64,000 bases of DNA, from positions 424,164,400-424,228,399 of the forward strand of contig CM046874.1 of assembly GCA_025667525.1 (NCBI GenBank). The letters are read 5' to 3'. The translations under genes were made by a program, and so were the position numbers. This document shows positions 58,341-64,000 of the stretch, in pieces; position 1 is the first letter of the stretch; every line of letters starts with the position of its first letter. This stretch comes from Glebionis coronaria (Eukaryota; Streptophyta; Magnoliopsida; Asterales; Asteraceae). Under the pieces are notes generated by a model. The model saw only the letters and a list, made by a program, of their open reading frames with translations. It was not told where the DNA came from and ran no database searches.

Positions 58341-60559
58341 AGATCAGATAGTGACATGTGATGTTTCTTGTCTGGTAGTGTAGCAGTGGCTACACTTGTA
58401 CTAACAGTGGGAAATTTTCCCACTGCTTAGTTTAAAAATTAGGTCTGGTGACCTTTTAGCTTAGGAAAGCCTTGCTGTTGGGTTTTTCTTGGAACCAAAG
58501 GCACCCCCACAACCAGTTGGGTTGTGGGGAGTCAAGCAAACAATAAAATCACAAGATCCAATACAAGAATATCACACAATCAAGCAAAAACAGCCACTGA
58601 ATGCATAAACAAGGGTCTGAAAGAACTTTGCTGGTCCAAATGGTCAACAAGTGATATTTAAACAGTCAAATCTTGATCAATATGTTACCAAACAACAAAC
58701 TAACAGAATGCAACCCTAACTTGCCATGGATTCTAACAGTAACAAAGTTTCTAGATTCAAAATTACAAAACAAGCTTGTTTTAGCAGATTTTCTATGAAC
58801 ACTTTTTTCAGTCAAACTGTTATCATGCAAAGTCTATTTCTACTTTACCAAACTCAAAACCTAAAATTAACTTAACCCAAGTGATCCTTTAAGAGAGTAT
58901 TTTAATTTAACTTATAACCAAAGATTGACCAAAAATCCGTTTCATAAACTAATCCCAAACACCTCTTAATATTTGAAAACAAAAAAATTTCAAAGTCTAA
59001 ACATGCAAATCAGTTTCAAATCATACAACTTACACATAAATCCTACATCAAATCTCATATAAGCAGAAATTTAAAAAGTTTATCAGATAAACACTTAAAC
59101 ATTTACCAACATCAACAAATTTTCAAAAACCTTTGACTTATGTGAAAAAGGCAAGAAACTTACCTCCAAGGTGCAGATCCACACCTTGGAGTGTGTGAGC
59201 TTAAGTGCAAAGGAGTGCACTAGCTTCCTAACCTCCCCTGCTAAGAAAAGAAAACCACAAGTGATGACAGAATATGGAGATATCAAAGAAATTGAGCACA
59301 AATTTGTTAAACTATGGATCCTATTAAAAATAAAACTAGAATAGGTCTTATGCTTATCTTATGTGCATGATTTCAACCAAAGAACTCATACACATAAGTT
59401 GCAAACATAAAACATTGTATAACAGATTTGAAAAAAAAACAGATTTAATAAAGAAAACTTGAACACTTCACTTTTTTGAAAACTTTTTAACTCAACACTA
59501 AGCCACAAAACTAGTGAATTTCTCACTTGCACTTGATATTCAACAAGAATATCAGGTGCATATGATCAAAACAACACTGATTTGATAAGCCAAAAACTTA
59601 ACTCAAACACTTGCTTACAAACTGAAACTTTGAAACCCTTTTTTAGAACCCGAATTAAACTAAATCAAACAAGAGAAAATTTAAACAAGGTAAATAAAGT
59701 GGCACTTGTTTTATATCATCAATGTAACACCATTTCATTCCATCTGAAACTGGATTTACAAGATTGTGAAAAAGGAAAAAACAAGAACAAGGAAAATGGA
59801 AAACTAGGGTGACTTATATAATGGGATATAATGACTATGATAAACTAGTAAACCCTAATACTTGAGTTTCCAGAAGTGCCCTTATAGATTCTTCAAAGAT
59901 GCCAAGATGCCCAAATTTGAATTTTAGGTCAAAGATCTCATGTGATGATTTTTTTTTGTATGCTTGGATGCCAGTGATGTTGAGTCAATCTTCATCCTAG
60001 TTTGATAACTTTGGGAGAAAGAAAAAGGTTGGAGCCACTAGATGGCTGTCTCTTCTTGTCTTTTTACAGCAGGGACAACACGAGGTAGGGTCTACAGTCA
60101 CGGGGTGGTTATTTTGGGGTGTGGGGTATGATGAGGTTAAGATTAATAGTGAATCTGGACGTTTTGGAGTTCCAATTCATAGTATTTAGGAAGATGGCAG
60201 ATTAGGGTTTATGTGATTGTGTTTAGTAGCAGATTGGGGTTTTAATTCGGATTAGGTGAATAGTGCATGTTTCCCTCCACAAAAGTATTATTAAACTGAT
60301 TTTAAAACAGGATTAATAAATATTAGTTTAAGGTTTAGTGGAAGGGTGATGTGGCGAGTGGGGTGATGTGGAGGGATTGGATTGGTGGGGGTGATGATGT
60401 GGCAAGCTCTGGTTGGTGGTGATGAGTTTGATGTCTGGATAGATTAGGTCCCTTAATTCCCATGTCTTGTTCATTTTATGTTTGGCAGCCACAACTTGAA
60501 TATCCCTTTGTTAATATAGTTTCAAAACTCATACTTTTGCCACAAATATTTTCTAAAAG

Positions 60560-60870
60560 TATTTTCAAGGGTTTTTCTTGTAATTTCATAATTCTTCAAG
60601 GGTTCTTTTTGACATGTCTTCTTTCTTCAAGGTCTTAATTTGTATGACTGACTTTGTGGAGAACTAAAAATGACAAGTCTTCAATTTTGAGGGACCAATC
60701 TTGCCAATTCTTCATAGTTGAGGGTCCTTTTTCTAAATTTTACAAACTTTAAGGACCAAACTTGTAATTATGAATATACAAGGGTTTAAAGTATCAATTC
60801 TTCAATAATTGAGGACCCTTCTTGTACAATCTTCGATCCTTCAAGGACTTTTCTTGAAAAATCAACTCTA
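60560..60870. repeat. Short imperfect repeats around TTCTTCAAGG / GAGGACC
   Basis: The phrase CTTCAAGGG(T/A)C or TTGAGGACC with TTCTTGT recurs at roughly 40-50 bp spacing. Function unknown. Confidence 0.55.
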
Positions 60871-61424
60871 GGGCCCGGTTCATTGTGCGGCTTCGTTTCC
60901 CGTGTTCGTTTTTTCTTGTTTCTTGTGATCTTTTGTCATGTTCTCGATATCCGTACCTAAAATACACATTGAACAAACACAAGCATATATATGGCACTTT
61001 TTATGATATTTTAACCATTTTAAGCCCGTTTTGGACGATGAGACTGTGTATAAAAGAAGTCTCATCACTTATCATGCTCTTATATCCGTTCACTGAGTGT
61101 TACGCTCAACCGTAGTTCCTTTCATGTTCTAACGGCAGGTACACCAGGACGCTCTTAGGATTCTGAGAGTACGTGCATTGGATAGAAGCTATCCAGAATT
61201 CTTTAATTAATGCACTTCATACATTCATTTTCTTGTTTGGACATTGTTTAGTCCTTTCTTTCAGTATTTTACTTTTTATGTTTTGAGCTTATGTTTGGAT
61301 TGCCGATGTTTGATTCCGGTATTTCCTTTATGGTCGATTAATGTTTTAGGACATTTACGTTATTTGCTTTGATGACACGCCATAAATACACGTAACGGTC
61401 CACTTATCCAAGTGGGGTGTTACA

Positions 61425-62106
61425 AATCAGATGGATATGATTCTTAAGTTGTTTCAAGAAAGTGAGAAGAAAAGGCAAGAGACTGATAGCAAAGTGAAAA
61501 AACTTAAGGAAGAGCAACGTGCTTTTAAAAATCAACTTTTTCAAACCCCTAGACCTCAAGGTGTATTGGCCTAAAATTCCCAGACCAACCCTAGAGCCAA
61601 TGTGAATGCCATCACAACTAGGAGTGGGAAAACCATTGTGGGACCTTCCATCTCTTCGCCAATAAAGGATAGACAAGGCCTAGAGGTTATATTGAGTTCT
61701 AATCCCCCTTCAGTGACTCCTCCCATAGCCACTCGTTGTTCTCTCCACCTTTGACTGGCCCTTTAATTTCTAAGACCGCACTTGAGGTCGTTCCTAAGCA
61801 GAGTCCTCTAGAACCCTCTCCTCAACCTTCTACCCAAAAACCCAATGTCCCATACCCTTCAAGATTGAGGAAGGAGAAATCGAAAAAAAAGATGATATTC
61901 AAGTTTCCAACTTTTTGAGAATGTTTAAACAACTCAATATTAATATCACTTTTGAAGAGGCTTTTCTAACATGCCCAAATTTGCTAAAATGATTAAAGAC
62001 CTTTTGTCAAACAAGGAAACGTTAATTGATGTGCTTAACACCTCTTTGAATGAAAATTGCTCTGCGGTCTTGTTAAAGTAATTACCCATTAAACTTGGTG
62101 ACACTG
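61425..62106 (+). pseudogene. gag: Ty3-E gag-protease linker fragment (oldest layer)
   Basis: The plus strand encodes a coiled-coil-like Lys/Glu-rich start, N-A-I-T-T-R-S-G-K-T near 61605, a Pro-rich linker with P-Y-P-S-R-L-R-K-E-K near 61850, F-L-R-M-F-K-Q-L near 61910, and N-E-N-C-S-A-V-L-L-K near 62050. These are the segments just before the protease in Ty3-A, -B and -D. Stops and at least two frame changes occur (TAA near 61574, shifts near 61740 and 61890). It is cut on the left by the Ty3-C LTR and on the right by the Ty3-F LTR. Confidence 0.85.
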
Positions 62107-62237
62107 TGATAGGTGTGTAAACACCCATCCTTTTTACCACTTAATTATAATAATAACCGAGCCAAAACGTGTATTTTATGTCATTTATGTCGGAATTATG
62201 CGTGGTTTGTGTTTTTGTTGTGATTTAGGACGAAAAG

Positions 62238-62441
62238 GTGAAAAGTGGAGAAAACACGGGCATTCACGGGCTTTTATCGAAGAAAAAGACGAAAGACGAA
62301 GTCAAGAAGTCAAGAGTGCAAAAAGAACGGAAGTCCAAGACCATTTCTGAAGATTTATCGAAGAAAAAGTCAAAAGACGGAAGTTTACTAAAAGCCGAAG
62401 AACTCAAGTCTAATTTATTGAAGAATTACAAGACGAGTTAA
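62238..62441 (+). other. Conserved lysine-rich small ORF in the Ty3-F LTR
   Basis: 67 codons, M-K-S-G-E-N-T-G-I-H-G-L-L-S-K-K-K then S-R-V-Q-K-E-R-K-S-K. Closest to the Ty3-D version at the N terminus and to Ty3-B at the C terminus. Confidence 0.35.
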
Positions 62442-63028
62442 AAGAAATCCCGAGACAAAGTCATTAAACTCCAAGATTTAAGAAGATTAAGAAGATTAAG
62501 GACTTAATCTTGCAATTAAGGAAAAGAAGAAAGAGGGGAGGAAGCTTCCTAAGCACTCCATAATCCTCCCCTATAAATAGATTAGATAATCATTTCATTT
62601 TCTCTTGTTGGCTAATAGTGAAAATTAGTTCTTCCATTTTATTTTCCTTGTCATTTAATTACATGTCATTTACCTTAATTGTCTTGCACCTTAAATTCCT
62701 TTAATTTCAAGTAAGTTTTCTTTTAATTCTTGTCAATCTTTATTTTTATTGTCAATCTCCTATCTACCTTTCTTTATTTGATCTTAATCTTCATGCTTTA
62801 TTGTTTATGTTCATGTTTTTGAGTTTTATTTGATTTAATTAAGTGGGTTTTGATTATTTTGATCATTATTGTTAGTTTTGTTGATTTGGATTGTTTGTTT
62901 ATGATTAGTAGATGTTTATTGATTAGTTTGATCTAATCTTGTGGTTGATTTTGATTAGTTTTATCTAGATTCGTGTATATTGTTCTTCCTTGTTCTTCGG
63001 TTTCTGTTACTGATCTTTCCCAGGTAGT

Positions 63029-63609
63029 ATTCCAGATCAACAGCGCATTCCGGATCAAGGTTGTGTTGAGAGTTGTTCCGAATCAAGGCTTTCATCCGGA
63101 ATAAGTGACATATTCCGGATCAACCAAATATTCCGGATCAGCCTTTCATTCCGAATCAACCAAACATTCCGAGTGAAGGCTTTGTGAAGAAATATTCTGG
63201 ATCAAGGGAGATATTCCGGATCAAGAGGTTTTATTCGAAATAATTAATTATTCCGGATCAAGTTCTTCATCCGGAATCTTCAACATTCCGAACCAAGGAA
63301 ATTATTCCGGATCAACTTGTTCATTCGGAATATTTTAAATATTCCGGATCAAGGTTCATTCGGAATATATTCCGAACGAAGGGCCAAGGAATTATTCCGA
63401 ATCAAAAGTTCCGAATCAAACATTCCGGGTCAAGGCTTAAGTATTCCGAATCAAGACTTTATTCCGGATAAGTGACATATTCCGGATAAAGGATTTATTC
63501 CGGATCAAGGTTTTTGGTTAATATTCCGAGTAAAGAAGAACATTCCGAACGAAGGTGACATTCCGGATGAATGTTTATTCCGAATGAGGGTATTATTCCG
63601 GATGATCTG
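63029..63609 (+). repeat. ATTCCGGAT / ATTCCGAAT tract in the Ty3-F LTR
   Basis: About thirty ATTCCG cores, mostly followed by GATCAAGG or AATCAA, about 460 nt downstream of the TATA box. The ATTCCGGAT form is shared with LARD-1 rather than with Ty3-B or Ty3-D. Confidence 0.93.
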
Positions 63610-64000
63610 TTTTCAGGTTCATTTTAGTTTCTGTTTTTAATTTTTAATTTTCAAGCTTTATTTTTCCCGCCTTTTTCCTTAGTCGCACTTTAAGTTTATT
63701 TGCCTTAGATTTATTTTAGCTTTGCCATAGGTTAAGTTTTAGTTGCGTTTTAAGTTTGCCTTAGATTGTTTTAAGTTGCGTTATTTACTTTTAGTGCCTT
63801 TTAATTTTCGTCACGCTTTTAAATACTTGCCATTTATTTTAAATTAGACTTAGGTTTTATTTAATTGCCCCTTTACTTTTACGTCTTGTACATTTCATTT
63901 TAAAACAACCAAAAACATTTGTTTCACCAAAAACAATTGAGTCGTACTTTGAACCGGAAATCAATTCGTAAGATACCGAGAAACGAACTTTTCAACTAGT

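Larger units (their letters stand above)
45804..61424 (-). mobile_element. Ty3-C: interrupted Ty3/gypsy element (5' LTR and gag visible)
   Basis: On the minus strand: a very long LTR (about 56858-61424), leader, gag N terminus (56467-55986), then gag 46733-45804 beyond the Ty3-B insertion, then cut by Ty3-A. The rest must lie left of the window. It is inserted in Ty3-E gag: the right flank at 61425 is Ty3-E coding sequence. Confidence 0.8.
56858..61424 (-). repeat. Ty3-C 5' LTR, about 4.6 kb (left boundary approximate)
   Basis: The sense strand starts TGTAACACCCCACTTGG at 61424, adjoining Ty3-E gag sequence. The sequence down to the gag leader has no domain-bearing ORF, is strongly AT-rich in 57.3-58.3 kb, and contains two imperfect repeat regions (57690-58340 and 60560-60870). 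No ATTCCG tract is present. Only one LTR is in the window, so its length cannot be confirmed; an unrecognised insertion could inflate it. Confidence 0.55.
62107..64000 (+). repeat. Ty3-F LTR, running to the window end
   Basis: Starts TGATAGGTG like the Ty3-B LTR; the flank CACTG (62102-62106) is the candidate target copy. TATA box 62572-62579, small lysine-rich ORF 62238-62441, ATTCCGGAT tract 63029-63609. The window ends at or just before the expected LTR end, so I cannot tell a 5' LTR from a solo LTR. Confidence 0.88.

Noticed and set aside
56580..61400. Host gene in the apparently element-free interval
   Set aside because: No frame over about 100 codons and no splice-linked domains; bounded by an LTR start and a gag leader.

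Overview
The window is plant nuclear DNA, from a repeat-rich, gene-poor region. I see no host gene, tRNA or rRNA. Essentially every interpretable stretch belongs to an LTR retrotransposon. The Copia and Ty3/gypsy proteins (gag openings, the long gag extension of Copia-1, the 3' ORF of Copia-2, the [10 protein letters not shown] protease) resemble families I know from composites (Asteraceae), so that family is my best guess. This is inference; no single-copy gene is present to confirm it.

Layout. Nine elements are nested up to five deep. Element names are local to this report. The oldest visible layer is Ty3-E (+, only 61425-62106). Ty3-C (-) inserted into Ty3-E; its 5' LTR is about 56858-61424 and its gag is split over 55986-56467 and 45804-46733. 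Ty3-F (+, 62107 to past the window end) also inserted into Ty3-E. Two elements entered the Ty3-C gag: Ty3-B (+, 46739-55980) and Ty3-A (-, 5' LTR 44158-45798, running left to about 523). Ty3-A was hit by Copia-1 (+, 2958-15228, duplicated site AGAGC) and Copia-2 (-, 15397-42176, duplicated site GTTAG). Copia-2 was in turn hit by LARD-1 (-, 20020-24264, duplicated site TGGGT) and by the Ty3-D cluster (+, 27719-40469). LTR pair differences counted by eye agree with this order: Copia-2 about 3%, LARD-1 about 2%, Ty3-B about 1.5%, Copia-1 2 in 320.

Coding content. Ty3-D has a long open protease-RT-RNase H-integrase frame (32955-36641) behind a broken gag. Ty3-B has an intact 932-residue gag-protease frame with no RT or integrase; an acidic tail and a short membrane-segment frame stand in their place. 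Copia-1 has all domains but is broken by several stops and frameshifts. Copia-2 has lost protease and integrase, and its 3' ORF is split by LARD-1 and seems to hold an intron. Ty3-A and Ty3-C are interrupted relics. LARD-1 is non-coding. In these families the products act in the usual retroelement cycle: Gag forms a cytoplasmic particle, protease matures it, RT/RNase H copies the RNA from a tRNA primer, and integrase inserts the cDNA in the nucleus.

Most notable observation. Six of the nine elements, from Copia, Ty3 and LARD classes, carry a dense tract of the core ATTCCGAT or ATTCCGGAT. The tract is always in the sense orientation and always lies about 410-690 nt downstream of the TATA box, in the RNA leader before gag. 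Other points of interest are a five-unit array whose small hairpin shows paired base changes, and a shared-LTR tandem with a deletion at Ty3-D.
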